NCBI RefSeq assembly: GCF_900465355.1
Contig: NZ_LS483254.1
Location: 806,001 to 870,000, forward strand
Reading direction: 5' to 3'
DNA: 64,000 nucleotides
Source of the DNA: Candidatus Bipolaricaulis anaerobius
GTDB taxonomy: Bacteria; Bipolaricaulota; Bipolaricaulia; Bipolaricaulales; Bipolaricaulaceae
A program made the translations under genes and the position numbers. Of the stretch, positions 35,176 to 44,340 are shown one piece after another. Below the pieces are notes generated by a model. It searched no databases and had not been told where the DNA came from. It saw nothing but the letters and a program-made list of their open reading frames with translations. Every line of letters starts with the position of its first letter. Within the stretch, counting starts at the first letter, position 1.

Positions 35176-36042
35176 CTACCGTTCCTCGGCGATGCTTGCC
35201 CCGAACAGGCCCTCGGGCCGGACGAGGAACACGCAGACCATGATCAGGAGAGCGACCGCCGTCCGCAGGTACGAGCCGCCGGGGACGAGGAACACCACCA
35301 CCACCTCCGCGAACGCAAGGATCACGGCTCCGATCAGGCTTCCCTTCAGGCTCCCCAGCCCACCCAAGACGACCGCGGCGAGCACGATCACCAAGGGGTG
35401 CATCCACATCTGGGGTTCGACCGGGGACAGGGGCGCGATCGCCGCCCCGGCGAGCGCGGCGAGGAGGAACCCCAGCGCCATCACGATGGCTGTCACCCGG
35501 TTCACGTTGATCCCCATCAGGTTCGCCACCTCGCGATCCTGGGCCGCGGCGCGGATCGCCAGCCCGAGCCGCGTGTGGGAGAGGAGGAGCCACACCCCGG
35601 CGAGGCACACCCCAGCTAGAACGAGGGTCGCCATCTCCTGGTTCCCCACCCGCACCCCGGCGATGAGGGTGTAGCCGGGGAACGCGGGAGGCACATGCCG
35701 CAGCTCGCTCCCGAAGACCGCCATCGCTACCTCCTGGAGGAGGATCGCTGTCGCGAGGGTGGTGATGAGCACCGTCGCCTCCACCTCGCGTACGGGTTCG
35801 ATGAACACCTTGTAGATCGCAAGGCCAACCGCCATGACCCCCACCGCAGTGAGGGCTGTCGCTACGGGCATCGCTAGCCCGACCTGGACGAGGTAGAAGA
35901 TCCCGTACGCTGCGATCATGTAGAACGCAGTGTGGGCGAGGTTGAGCACGCGCCCGACCCCGAACACGAGCCCGAACCCAAGGGAGAGCATGGCGTAAAC
36001 GCCGCTGTGGACGAGACCGTTGACGAGGATGTCGGCGACCAT
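35176..36042 (-). CDS. livH: LivH-type permease
   Basis: A 288-residue permease starting MVADILVNGLVHSGVYAMLS, the usual LivH opening (GLxxGxxYALxAxGL). The conserved loop HTRLGLAIRAAAQDREVANLMGIN is present. It forms the channel with LivM. The ATG follows a hairpin that separates it from the binding-protein gene. Confidence 0.92.
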   Translation of the reverse strand: MVADILVNGLVHSGVYAMLSLGFGLVFGVGRVLNLAHTAFYMIAAYGIFYLVQVGLAMPVATALTAVGVMAVGLAIYKVFIEPVREVEATVLITTLATAILLQEVAMAVFGSELRHVPPAFPGYTLIAGVRVGNQEMATLVLAGVCLAGVWLLLSHTRLGLAIRAAAQDREVANLMGINVNRVTAIVMALGFLLAALAGAAIAPLSPVEPQMWMHPLVIVLAAVVLGGLGSLKGSLIGAVILAFAEVVVVFLVPGGSYLRTAVALLIMVCVFLVRPEGLFGASIAEER

Positions 36043-36049
36043 GGTGAGA

Positions 36050-36071
36050 AGGGGCCCCCGCCGGGGCCCCT
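36050..36071 (-). terminator. Stem-loop between livK and livH
   Basis: AGGGGCCCC (36050-36058) pairs with GGGGCCCCT (36063-36071) with a 4-nt loop. On the transcribed minus strand it is followed by TTCTC rather than a long T run. It probably reduces read-through or protects the upstream livK mRNA, as does the similar hairpin after the sugar-binding protein gene at 9.7 kb. Confidence 0.5.
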
Positions 36072-36081
36072 CCGTACGTTT

Positions 36082-37398
36082 CTAGCTCCCGCTCGCCCGC
36101 CAGTGGGCCTCCACCCACGGCGGGATCAGGTAGGGGACCGTCCCCGGAGCGCTGATCACGAGGTCCGGCGCGGTCACGGGATCCGGCCGCCATTCCTGTG
36201 GCCAGAACGCCTTCGGCGCCCCGTCCTGCCACTGCACCCCGATCGCCGTGGTGTAGCCAGGCCCCCACGTCACATCGTGCACCTCGTCGAACACGAGGCG
36301 CCCGATCGTCGCGACGTAGTCGGTGGACTCGAGGGCCTGGATCACGGCATCGGTCTCAAGCGAGCCCGCCCTCTGGATCGCGTCGGCCAGAACATAGATC
36401 GCATCGTAGGTCCCCGCAGTATAGATCGGGAGCTCGCCGAACCTCGCCCGGAACGCGTCCACGAACGGGAGTGTCTTCTCTGTGACCGCCACCCCATCGG
36501 CGTAGATCCCCACCGTAGCGGCATAGGCCCCGAACCCCCCGGTGGCATCGAGCCAGCTCTGGGCTTGGGCCTCAACGTTGATCCCCACCGCGGCAACGGG
36601 AATCTGGAGGCGCCCCCAATCGCGGCCGAATACGACCCCCACCGGGCCGGAAAACACGGTGAACACGATGTGGGCGCCGGACCGCTCCACCGCCGTCAGC
36701 TCCGCGGCGACGCTCGTCGCGAGCGCGGACGGTCGCCACGTGCCGACGTGCTTCCCACCCAGCCCGCCGAGGGCGAGGGGGGTGTTCGCCATCAGTTGGA
36801 CGAAGGTGACGATCGAGTTCGCCCACGCAGCCTGCTCAGCGACGATGGCCACCTTCGGCTCCGCGATCCCCAGCTCGCGCCGGAACTCCTCCATCACCTC
36901 GCCGAGGAGGATGAACGCGACGCGGGCGAGGGAGGTGGAGGGCACCGGCGTGACCCGAAACAGGTACTTGTAGCGGTTGTAGTCCTTATCCACCCGACCC
37001 GCAAGCAGGGCATCGTCCGATGCCCCGGCGATCATGAAGATCTTCTTGTAGTCGGCCGCGACCTCGGTCATGGCGAGCATCGCCTCCGTGCGGAACCCGC
37101 CAACGAGGAAGTCCACCTTCGATGCGGTGATCGCCCGTTCTACGGCGCTCACCGCGTCGGGCCCCGGTTGCATCTCGTTCGAGTCCACGCGCACGAGCTC
37201 GAGGGTGTACGTCGTCCCGCCCACGGTGATCCCACCGGCGGCGTTGATCTCCTCGGCTGCGAGCGTGGCCCCCTGCCAATGGTGGGCGCCCTGGATGTAC
37301 GTCATCGGCCCCACCACGCCGATGCGGATGACCTGCCCGGATGCGCCCATCCCCACCACGGATAGCGCAACCAAAAGGTAGCAAATGAGGGATCTCAC
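36082..37398 (-). CDS. LivK-type substrate-binding protein
   Basis: A 438-residue periplasmic-binding protein of the Leu/Ile/Val (type 1) family. A signal peptide (MRSLICYLLVALSVVGMGASG) precedes VIRIGVVGPMTYIQGAHHWQG and AAEEINAAGGI, both typical of the fold. GTG 37398 is chosen because GGGAGGTG lies 6 nt upstream; GTG 37407 lies inside that site. The partner acyl-CoA synthetase suggests a ligand such as an aromatic or branched acid, but none can be assigned. The livH and livM genes follow. Confidence 0.9.
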   Translation of the reverse strand: MRSLICYLLVALSVVGMGASGQVIRIGVVGPMTYIQGAHHWQGATLAAEEINAAGGITVGGTTYTLELVRVDSNEMQPGPDAVSAVERAITASKVDFLVGGFRTEAMLAMTEVAADYKKIFMIAGASDDALLAGRVDKDYNRYKYLFRVTPVPSTSLARVAFILLGEVMEEFRRELGIAEPKVAIVAEQAAWANSIVTFVQLMANTPLALGGLGGKHVGTWRPSALATSVAAELTAVERSGAHIVFTVFSGPVGVVFGRDWGRLQIPVAAVGINVEAQAQSWLDATGGFGAYAATVGIYADGVAVTEKTLPFVDAFRARFGELPIYTAGTYDAIYVLADAIQRAGSLETDAVIQALESTDYVATIGRLVFDEVHDVTWGPGYTTAIGVQWQDGAPKAFWPQEWRPDPVTAPDLVISAPGTVPYLIPPWVEAHWRASGS

Positions 37399-37431
37399 TT
37401 CGGACACCTCCCGAAACAGAAGATGAACTAC

Positions 37432-37459
37432 AGTGTAGCCCGCATCACGGTTCCGTCAA
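37432..37459 (-). promoter_or_regulatory. Promoter of the livKHM operon
   Basis: On the minus strand TTGACG (37459-37454), 16 bp, TACACT (37437-37432). It overlaps the last codons of glgA, giving the transporter its own start about 30 nt before the coding sequence. Confidence 0.6.
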
Positions 37460-38890
37460 GCGCGGAATTCTCCCGGCCAGAACGCGCTCGTACAGGGCGC
37501 AGTATTGCCGAGCCGGGACGGCCCAGGAGTGGTCCTCGCCCATCCCGCGCACCATCAGCCGTCGCCAGGCCCCGCGATCGGAGCGCCACAGGCGCACCGC
37601 TCGGCTGAGGGCGGACAGCATCGCCTCCGCCGTGTAGTCGGTGAAGGTGAACCCGTTCCCCGAATCCGTGACCGGATCGTAGTCGTGGATCGTATCGCTG
37701 AGCCCGCCCGTGGCGCGGACGACCGGCACCGTGCCATAGCGGAGGGAGTAGAGCTGGTTCAGACCAGCGGGCTCGAACCGCGACGGCATGAGGAACAGGT
37801 CCGCCCCCGCCTCGATGCGATGGGCCCACTCTTCGGAGAACTGGATGAGGGCCCGCACGCGCCCCGGGTAGCGCCGCTCCGCGCCCCGGAAGAACGAGGC
37901 GTACCGGGGATCCCCCTCCCCCAGGACGACGAATTGGATCCCGAGAGCCATCATCCGCTCGAACGCCGTGAGGACGAGATCGAACCCCTTCTGCTCAGCG
38001 AGGCGGGACACCATCGCGACGAGCGGGCCGTCCGCCGGGGCGAGGCCCAGCGCGGTTTGGAGGGACCGCTTGTTCTCGTACTTTCCGCTCGGGTCCGCCG
38101 CCGAGTAGGGAGCCCACAGGTGGGGATCCGAGCTAGGATCCCACACGACGGTGTCGATCCCGTTCAGGATCCCGGTGAGCTGGTCCCGCCTCGCGCGGAG
38201 GACCTCCTCCAGCCCCTCGCCCTGAGTGAGGATCTCGCGCGCGTAGGACGGGGAAACGGTGGTGATCCAATCCGCGGCCTGGATCCCGCCCTGGAGGAGG
38301 TTGATCTGGTCCCCTCTCGTCACGAGTTGCCAGCCGACGCTGTTCAGGCCAAGGTTCTCTCCCCTCGCCCGCGGGAACGATCCCTGGTAGGCGAGGTTGT
38401 GGATTGTGAGCACCGATCTCGCCGGAGCAGCCAGTTCCGCGCGGAGGTACACCGGGATGAGGGCGGTGTGCCAATCGTTGGCGTGGACCACGTCGGGAAG
38501 CCACCCACTGGCCGGACCGAGGTCGAGCGCGGCCCGCGCCAGAAACGCGAACCGTTCCAGCTCATCGGGGTAACCCCCGCCTCCCTCGCCGTAGATCCCC
38601 GGGCGGTCGAACAAGGGATCGCACCCCAGGGCGTACAGCGGGACCTCGCTTCGGGAGAGAGAACCTCGGAACGCCTGGCAGGTCCGTACCTCGCCCCCCA
38701 CGGCGACGGGGAAGGTCGCGACGGGGGTGAGATTCCCCGCCCTCTCCGTCACCATGCGGTACTTCGGGGTTACCACCGCGATCTCCACCCCGAGGTCGGC
38801 CAGGGCCCGCGGCAGGGCAGCCGCGACATCCCCCAACCCCCCCACCTTGGCATACGGGGCCACCTCTGCGGAAACGAACAGAACGCGCAT
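37445..38890 (-). CDS. glgA: Glycogen synthase (ADP-glucose type)
   Basis: A 481-residue GT5 enzyme. The ADP-glucose site KVGGLGDVAAALPRAL (15-30) is intact, with HANDWHTALIP, the second-domain GEGDPRY loop and the C-terminal SRFEPAGLNQLYSLRYG. It extends alpha-1,4-glucan chains. No branching enzyme or ADP-glucose pyrophosphorylase is in the window, but a glucan phosphorylase ends at 63.7 kb. It follows a terminator, so it has its own promoter. Confidence 0.95.
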   Translation of the reverse strand: MRVLFVSAEVAPYAKVGGLGDVAAALPRALADLGVEIAVVTPKYRMVTERAGNLTPVATFPVAVGGEVRTCQAFRGSLSRSEVPLYALGCDPLFDRPGIYGEGGGGYPDELERFAFLARAALDLGPASGWLPDVVHANDWHTALIPVYLRAELAAPARSVLTIHNLAYQGSFPRARGENLGLNSVGWQLVTRGDQINLLQGGIQAADWITTVSPSYAREILTQGEGLEEVLRARRDQLTGILNGIDTVVWDPSSDPHLWAPYSAADPSGKYENKRSLQTALGLAPADGPLVAMVSRLAEQKGFDLVLTAFERMMALGIQFVVLGEGDPRYASFFRGAERRYPGRVRALIQFSEEWAHRIEAGADLFLMPSRFEPAGLNQLYSLRYGTVPVVRATGGLSDTIHDYDPVTDSGNGFTFTDYTAEAMLSALSRAVRLWRSDRGAWRRLMVRGMGEDHSWAVPARQYCALYERVLAGRIPRLTEP

Positions 38891-38910
38891 CGCACACCTC
38901 CACCATGATC

Positions 38911-38942
38911 ATAAAAAGACGGTCCGCTCGCGGCGGACCGTC
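38911..38942 (-). terminator. Rho-independent terminator after the beta-helix protein gene
   Basis: On the minus strand GACGGTCCGC (38942-38933) pairs with GCGGACCGTC (38927-38918) around a 5-nt loop and is followed by TTTTTAT. This is the best T-tract terminator in the window. Confidence 0.85.
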
Positions 38943-38971
38943 GGCGTAGCCGATGCGAACGGGCTCCTCCG

Positions 38972-40663
38972 TCAGCGGTCCTCGGTCACTTCCACCGTGA
39001 ACCGCCACACCCCAAGGAGGGCGGACGCAGGGTCACTGCCCACGTACACCGGGATCTCCAGGTCGTAGGAGGCGAGGGTCCACGGCGCCGCGAGGGTCAG
39101 GGTGTGTTCCCCTACATCGGGGTGTTCATCGCCCTCCTTCGCCCGCAGGGTGAGGGAGAGGTGCTTCTCTTCGCCCGTGTAGAGGACGAGGGGGAGCTCT
39201 TCCCGAACGATCTCCTTCTCCTCCCCGTTCAGGGAGTAAGTGAGGGTCCACGTTCCCTCCCCCCCCGGTTCCTCAAGGAGGGAGATCGAGGTGAGGGTGA
39301 CGCGGAACGCAAGGGTTGGAGCGGGGGGCTCAGGCGTCGGCTCTGGTTCGGGCTCTAGCTCTGGCTCCGGAGCGGGCGCAGGGGTGAGCGTCGGGGCCTC
39401 GTCGCGGCCTGTCCCCCCTACCTCAAAAGGGGCCTTCCCTCCTGCCGCGGGTTCGGTGGCCGGCGCGGAGTCATCCTTCCACAGGATCGCCGTCTGCACG
39501 CCCTCCCGGTTCCCGTAGAGGTCGAGCGCGTAGTACTCGATCCGGTACGGCCCCTCCGGTCCGGGGACCATGAACGGTTCAGTGTAGGACCGCCAGTCGC
39601 CGCCCTCGATCCGGTAGAAGATGTTGGCCATCCCGGATGCGTCGTCTGCTCTGAGCTCGAGCTTCGTCCGCGACGTGATCCACAGCTTCCCGTCCGGGGC
39701 GAAGTAGTGGGGGCCGTCCGCCACGATCCGCGTCACCGGGGGTTCGATGTCGAGGTAGATGACAAGCTGTTTCGTCCTCTCCTGGTTCCCGAGCTTGTCC
39801 ACGGCGTAGTACTCCATCCGCACCATCGCCCGGTCGGGGAGCGGGAACGGGTCGCCGTAGGTCAGCCACTGCCCCTCGTCGAGGCGGTAGAAGATCTTGT
39901 CCACACCGACCCCGATGTCGGTGGCGACAAGCCGCACGAGGGTCCCCGGGGCGAGGGCGACGATGCCCCGCTCCCCGAGCGCCGCGAGGTCCAGGGTGCT
40001 CAGACGGGTCGCCCCCGCGGGGAGGCTCACCGGCGGCTCCATGAGCGGGTACAGGTCGGGGACGAGTTCGTACGGGGTATCCCCGATCCCGTTCTTATCG
40101 AGGTCGGTACCGCGGTAGTCGGACCAGTAGTTGCCGCGGCCGTCCTTGAACCACTGGTTCGGGACGCCCTCCGTGCGGGCGGGGAACCCGCAGTTCACGA
40201 TGCTGTTCCCGTAGATCGTGTTCCCCTGGGCCGCCGGCCCGAGGACGATCCCGTGATCGCAGTACCCGATCGCGTTCCCGGTGATGACGGTCCCCGAGGT
40301 GACGAGGAGGTGGATCCCCACCCGGCCCCCGAACACGGCCGTGCCCTCGATCCTCCCGTTCCGCACGTTGGAGAGGAGGATCCCCGCCTTCTCGAGCGGG
40401 TAGCGGATCTGGCAGTCGCGGATCACGAAATGGGCCCGCGTCCCGTCCACGTAAATCCCGTAGTCGTGGCCGCGGGTATCGATGATCCACCCCTCGATGA
40501 TGTAGGGGTCCTCCGGTGTGCCGGCACCCTTGACGACCCCGTTCTCCCAGGTGAACTGGGCATCACCGTAGATGTAGATCGGCCCGTGGGGCGCCCATCC
40601 TTGGCCCCAAGCGATGGCCGTGCCAAGGGCCATCGCTACCAGCATCACGGTCAACTTACGCAT
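38972..40663 (-). CDS. Secreted NosD-like beta-helix protein
   Basis: A 563-residue exported protein. A signal peptide (MRKLTVMLVAMALGTAIAWG) is followed by right-handed beta-helix repeats of the NosD/PbH1 type (about 50-200), ending in the NosD signature NYWSDYRGTDLDKNGIGDTPY. Two OmpL47-like beta-sandwich domains follow (about 260-335 and 345-420, each with an FYR and EYYA pair). A Pro/Glu linker (PEPELEPEPEPTPEPP) and a final beta domain of about 80 residues complete it. ATG 40663 follows AAGGAGGGAG. Such proteins often bind or modify surface carbohydrates; no catalytic site is evident. Confidence 0.85.
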   Translation of the reverse strand: MRKLTVMLVAMALGTAIAWGQGWAPHGPIYIYGDAQFTWENGVVKGAGTPEDPYIIEGWIIDTRGHDYGIYVDGTRAHFVIRDCQIRYPLEKAGILLSNVRNGRIEGTAVFGGRVGIHLLVTSGTVITGNAIGYCDHGIVLGPAAQGNTIYGNSIVNCGFPARTEGVPNQWFKDGRGNYWSDYRGTDLDKNGIGDTPYELVPDLYPLMEPPVSLPAGATRLSTLDLAALGERGIVALAPGTLVRLVATDIGVGVDKIFYRLDEGQWLTYGDPFPLPDRAMVRMEYYAVDKLGNQERTKQLVIYLDIEPPVTRIVADGPHYFAPDGKLWITSRTKLELRADDASGMANIFYRIEGGDWRSYTEPFMVPGPEGPYRIEYYALDLYGNREGVQTAILWKDDSAPATEPAAGGKAPFEVGGTGRDEAPTLTPAPAPEPELEPEPEPTPEPPAPTLAFRVTLTSISLLEEPGGEGTWTLTYSLNGEEKEIVREELPLVLYTGEEKHLSLTLRAKEGDEHPDVGEHTLTLAAPWTLASYDLEIPVYVGSDPASALLGVWRFTVEVTEDR

Positions 40664-40774
40664 GGTCTCCCTCCTTGGGATGAATGCACTGCAGGGATGG
40701 TACCCCGCCATCCACGTTCTGTCTGTGATCGGTGCCACGCTCCGCCGCGGTTCGCCCTCGGGTGGGCGTTCCCG

Positions 40775-42046
40775 CTAGCCGAGGCTCCGCTGCCCGAGGA
40801 GATCGGCGAGGAGGGGGGGGAGGACCACGGTCCCGTCTCGCTGCTGGTTCTGCTCGAGGAGCGCCGCGAACAGGCGCGACGTGGCGAGGGCCGAGCCGTT
40901 CAGGGTGTGAACGAACCGGGGCTTGCCCCCGTCGGCGGGTCGGTAGCGGATGTTCCCCCGCCGGGCCTGGTACTCCTCGCAGTTCGAGCAGGACGAGACC
41001 TCGTAGTAGCGGTCCTGGCCGGGGAGCCACACCTCGACGTCCACCGTCTTCGCCGCCTGCTGAGCGAGGTCCCCTGCCGGGAGGAGGGCGACCCGGTAGT
41101 GGAGCCCGAGCCTCTGCAGGATCGTCTCCGCCTGGCGCACGATCTCGTCGAGGGCAGCGTAGGAATCCTCCGGGGTTGTGTAGTGGAACAGCTCGACCTT
41201 GTTGAACTGGTGGACGCGGATCAGCCCCCGCTGTTCCTCCCCGTACGCCCCCGCCTCGCGGCGGAAGCAGGGGGTGTAGGCGACGTAGCGTCGCGGGAGG
41301 TCACTTTCGGCGAGGATCTCGTCCCGGTGGAGGTTGACGAGGAGGGCCTCCGCGGTTGGGTTGAGGTAGAGGTCATCGTCGGGGCAAGCGTAGACCTCAG
41401 ACGCGAACTTCGGGAACTGGCCCGAGGTCACGAACGACGGCCGGTTGGCGAGGATGGGGGGGAGGACCGGGGTGTAGCCATGTTCGCGCACGTGGAGCTC
41501 GAACATCCAGTGGAGGAGGGCGAACTCAAGGCGCGCTCCCGCCCCTACATACATCGGGAACCGCGCGCCGGTGACCTTGGCCGCTCGCTCCAGGTCGAGG
41601 AGCCCTAGATTCTGGGCGAGGGCGACATGGTGCTCGGGGGGGAACGCGAATTTCGGTTTCTCCCCGAACGTGCGGAGGATGACCTTCTCCTCCTTCATCC
41701 CCTCCGGGACCGACTCGTGGGGGAGGTTGGGGAGGGAGAGGAGCTGGGCTTCGAGCTCCTGCTCCACCACCTGGAGGCGGGCCTCGACCTCCTTCCGCTC
41801 CGCGGCCACCGCGCGCATCTTCGCCAGCACCGGATCCCGCTCCGCGGGGCGACCATCCCGTCCGAGGGCGGCGATCCGCTCCGAGGCTTCGTTCTGCTGT
41901 CGGCGGAGGTCATCCGCTCTCTGGGAGAGGGAGCGCCGCTCCTCATCGAGGGCGAGGAGCGGGGCGAGGTCGAGCGTGGGATCGCGGCGGCGGAGCCGAG
42001 CAAGGACCCCTTGGGGATCGCTGCGGATGAGACGTAAGTCGAGCAT
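40775..42046 (-). CDS. serS: Seryl-tRNA synthetase
   Basis: A 423-residue class II synthetase. The N-terminal tRNA-binding coiled coil spans about 30-100 (MLDLRLIRSDPQGVLARL onward). Motif 2 is FRREAGAYGEEQRGLIRVHQ and motif 3 is in NGSALATSRLFAALLEQNQQ. ATG 42046 is the family start; an upstream in-frame extension has no homology. A TACACT box sits 6 nt before the ATG with no ribosome-binding site, so the mRNA may be leaderless. Confidence 0.96.
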   Translation of the reverse strand: MLDLRLIRSDPQGVLARLRRRDPTLDLAPLLALDEERRSLSQRADDLRRQQNEASERIAALGRDGRPAERDPVLAKMRAVAAERKEVEARLQVVEQELEAQLLSLPNLPHESVPEGMKEEKVILRTFGEKPKFAFPPEHHVALAQNLGLLDLERAAKVTGARFPMYVGAGARLEFALLHWMFELHVREHGYTPVLPPILANRPSFVTSGQFPKFASEVYACPDDDLYLNPTAEALLVNLHRDEILAESDLPRRYVAYTPCFRREAGAYGEEQRGLIRVHQFNKVELFHYTTPEDSYAALDEIVRQAETILQRLGLHYRVALLPAGDLAQQAAKTVDVEVWLPGQDRYYEVSSCSNCEEYQARRGNIRYRPADGGKPRFVHTLNGSALATSRLFAALLEQNQQRDGTVVLPPLLADLLGQRSLG

Positions 42047-42052
42047 GGGCAA

Positions 42053-42058
42053 AGTGTA
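42053..42058 (-). promoter_or_regulatory. TANNNT box directly before serS
   Basis: TACACT on the minus strand (42058-42053) ends 6 nt before the serS ATG at 42046. No Shine-Dalgarno sequence fits in the interval. Confidence 0.5.
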
Positions 42059-42134
42059 CCCGTGTCTGCAGGTCGTTCCACGCAGAAGGAGCTGTCGTGA
42101 ATCGCGATGGATTGCCCGGTACCATGGACCTGCC

Positions 42135-42980
42135 ATGAAGGCGATCCTTTACTCGAAGGCGCTCTACTCGACGTGGATCTACTACGCCCCGGACCGGATC
42201 CTGTTCGACTGCGGGGAGGGCGTGAGCTCGTGCCTCGAGAACCGGGTGTTCGCGATCAAGCACGTCTTTCTCTCCCACGGTCATGCCGATCACATCTCGG
42301 GCCTGATGAGCCTCATCAACATCCGCAACAACGCGATGGGGGATCATGAGAAGGAGCTCCGCATCCATTATCCGGCGGGGAGCCATTTCGTATCGGAGCT
42401 CATCCACTACTTCGCCCGTACGAACCGCAATCTCCAGTACGACCTGGAATGGATCCCCCTCCAGGCCGGCGATCGGGTGACCCTCCTCGCCGGACGGATG
42501 CCCCGCTTCATCGAAGCGTTCGGGACGATCCACGCCCGCGGTGAGCCATCGCTCGGGTACAACGTGTGCGAGGTTCGGCGGCGCCTTAGGCCCGAGTTTC
42601 GCGATCTGGCCCAGGAGGAGATCGTGGCCCTCGTCCGCGCGGGGAAGCGGGATGAGATCTCCGAGGAGTACACGCAGTACCTCATCTCCTACGGCGGGGA
42701 CTCGGTTCCCCTCAACCCAACGTCGGTTCGAGGGACAGAGGTCCTCTGCCACGAGGCGACGTTCCTTGCCGAGGAGGACCGGAAGGAGTACAAACACGCG
42801 ACCCTGTGGGAGGCAGTGGAGGTCGCCCGCAAGGCGGAGGTCGAGAAGGAACTGATCGTGTACCACCTCTCCAGCCGGTACCGGGGAGAGCTCACCGCCG
42901 TCGCCCGCGAGATCGAGGGGATGGGCCTTCCGTTCAAGGTCCGCCTCATCCCACCGGGCGAGCTGGTCGAGATCGAGTGA
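42135..42980 (+). CDS. Ribonuclease Z-like metallo-beta-lactamase fold protein
   Basis: A 281-residue MBL-fold hydrolase. The zinc motif LSHGHADHISG is intact, and later metal ligands appear as CHEATF and in VYHLSSRY. The layout resembles short RNase Z/ElaC relatives, and processing of tRNA 3' ends is possible, but the long exosite arm of true RNase Z is not obvious. ATG 42135 follows a TACCAT box at 42120-42125. It is divergent from serS. Confidence 0.85.
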   Translation: MKAILYSKALYSTWIYYAPDRILFDCGEGVSSCLENRVFAIKHVFLSHGHADHISGLMSLINIRNNAMGDHEKELRIHYPAGSHFVSELIHYFARTNRNLQYDLEWIPLQAGDRVTLLAGRMPRFIEAFGTIHARGEPSLGYNVCEVRRRLRPEFRDLAQEEIVALVRAGKRDEISEEYTQYLISYGGDSVPLNPTSVRGTEVLCHEATFLAEEDRKEYKHATLWEAVEVARKAEVEKELIVYHLSSRYRGELTAVAREIEGMGLPFKVRLIPPGELVEIE

Positions 42981-42990
42981 AGGGGGACGC

Positions 42991-44301
42991 ATGGCACGCA
43001 AGTACATCCGAGTGACGACCGAGATCCCTGGCCCGAAGTCCAAGGCGGCGCTGTTCCGCAAGGAGAGGTACGTCGCCAAACCCCTCGCCCCCCTGGCGCC
43101 GTTCTGCGCGGCGCGCGCCGATGGCCCTGTGGTGGAGGATCTGGATGGGAACAGGTTCCTCGACTTCTCGGGCGGGTGGGGGGTGATGAACGTCGGGCAC
43201 AACCACCCCAAGGTCGTGGCCGCGGTCCAGGAGCAAGCTGCGCTGACCCTGCACACGGATTTCACCTCTGTCCCCTACGAGCCGTACGTGGACCTGGCGA
43301 AGAGGCTAGCGGAGCTCGCCCCGGGGCCGACCCCGAAGAAGTGTGCGTTCTTCAACTCCGGCGCCGAAGCCATCGAGAACGCGGTCAAGATCTCCCGCGT
43401 CGCCACGGGGCGCAAGGCGGTGCTCGTGTTCGACTACGCGTTCCACGGGCGAACCCTCCTCACGATGACGATGACCCACCGGGCGATCCCGTACAAGGCG
43501 GGGTTCGGGCCGTACGCCCCGGACGTGTACCGGCTGCCCTATCCCTACCCGTACCGGTCCCCGATCGCGATGGCGGCGATCGAACGGCGGATGCTGTCGC
43601 TCGTGGACCCCCAGGAAGTGGCGTGTGTGGTCGTGGAGCCGGTGATCGGGGAAGGGGGGTTCATCGTCCCCCCGCCCGAGTTCCTCCCCTTCCTGCGCGA
43701 GCTCTGTGATCGGCATGGGTTCCTCCTCGTGGCGGACGAGGTCCAGTGTGGGGTCGGGCGGACGGGGCGGTTCTTCGCCTGCGAGCATGCCGGAATCGAG
43801 CCAGACCTGATCTGTGTGGCGAAGTCCATCGCCGGGGGCCTGCCTCTGTCCGCGGTGGTCGGGAAAGCCGAGGTCATGGATGCCCCCATCCCCGGCTCGC
43901 TCGGATCCACCTACGGCGGGAACCCGGTGGCGTGCGCGGCGGCCCTTGCCGTGCTCGACGTGATCCAGGAGGAAGGGCTCCTCGCCCGCGCTGACCACAT
44001 CGGGGAGGTCCTGATGCGCGAGCTCCGGGCCCTCGAGCGCACCTACCCCGTGATCGGCGATGTGCGGGGGCTGGGGGCGATGGTCGGGATCGAGCTCGTC
44101 CGCGACCGCAAGTCCCGCGAGCCGGCCCCTGAGGAGACGAAGCGCGTCCAAGGCGAGGCCCTGAAACGCGGGGTGATCTTCCCTACCGCTGGCCTGTACG
44201 GGAACGTGGTCCGATTCCTCGTGCCCCTCACGATCCCCGACGACGCCCTCCTTGAGGGGATCGCCGTCCTCGGGGAGGCGTTCGCCGCCGCGGCGAAGTA
44301 G
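42991..44301 (+). CDS. Class III pyridoxal-phosphate aminotransferase (GabT-like)
   Basis: A 436-residue aminotransferase. The PLP-site features are NSGAEAIENAVKISR, AFHGRT, the DEVQCGVGRTG motif and the Schiff-base Lys in VAKSIAGGLPLSAVVG. It resembles 4-aminobutyrate aminotransferases, which pass an amino group to 2-oxoglutarate; ornithine or other omega-amine substrates are possible. It starts 10 nt after the metallo-hydrolase gene. Confidence 0.9.
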   Translation: MARKYIRVTTEIPGPKSKAALFRKERYVAKPLAPLAPFCAARADGPVVEDLDGNRFLDFSGGWGVMNVGHNHPKVVAAVQEQAALTLHTDFTSVPYEPYVDLAKRLAELAPGPTPKKCAFFNSGAEAIENAVKISRVATGRKAVLVFDYAFHGRTLLTMTMTHRAIPYKAGFGPYAPDVYRLPYPYPYRSPIAMAAIERRMLSLVDPQEVACVVVEPVIGEGGFIVPPPEFLPFLRELCDRHGFLLVADEVQCGVGRTGRFFACEHAGIEPDLICVAKSIAGGLPLSAVVGKAEVMDAPIPGSLGSTYGGNPVACAAALAVLDVIQEEGLLARADHIGEVLMRELRALERTYPVIGDVRGLGAMVGIELVRDRKSREPAPEETKRVQGEALKRGVIFPTAGLYGNVVRFLVPLTIPDDALLEGIAVLGEAFAAAAK

Positions 44302-44340
44302 CCCGCCCTGGGGTCCTGCGGCAGGGGAGGAACGGTCGGC

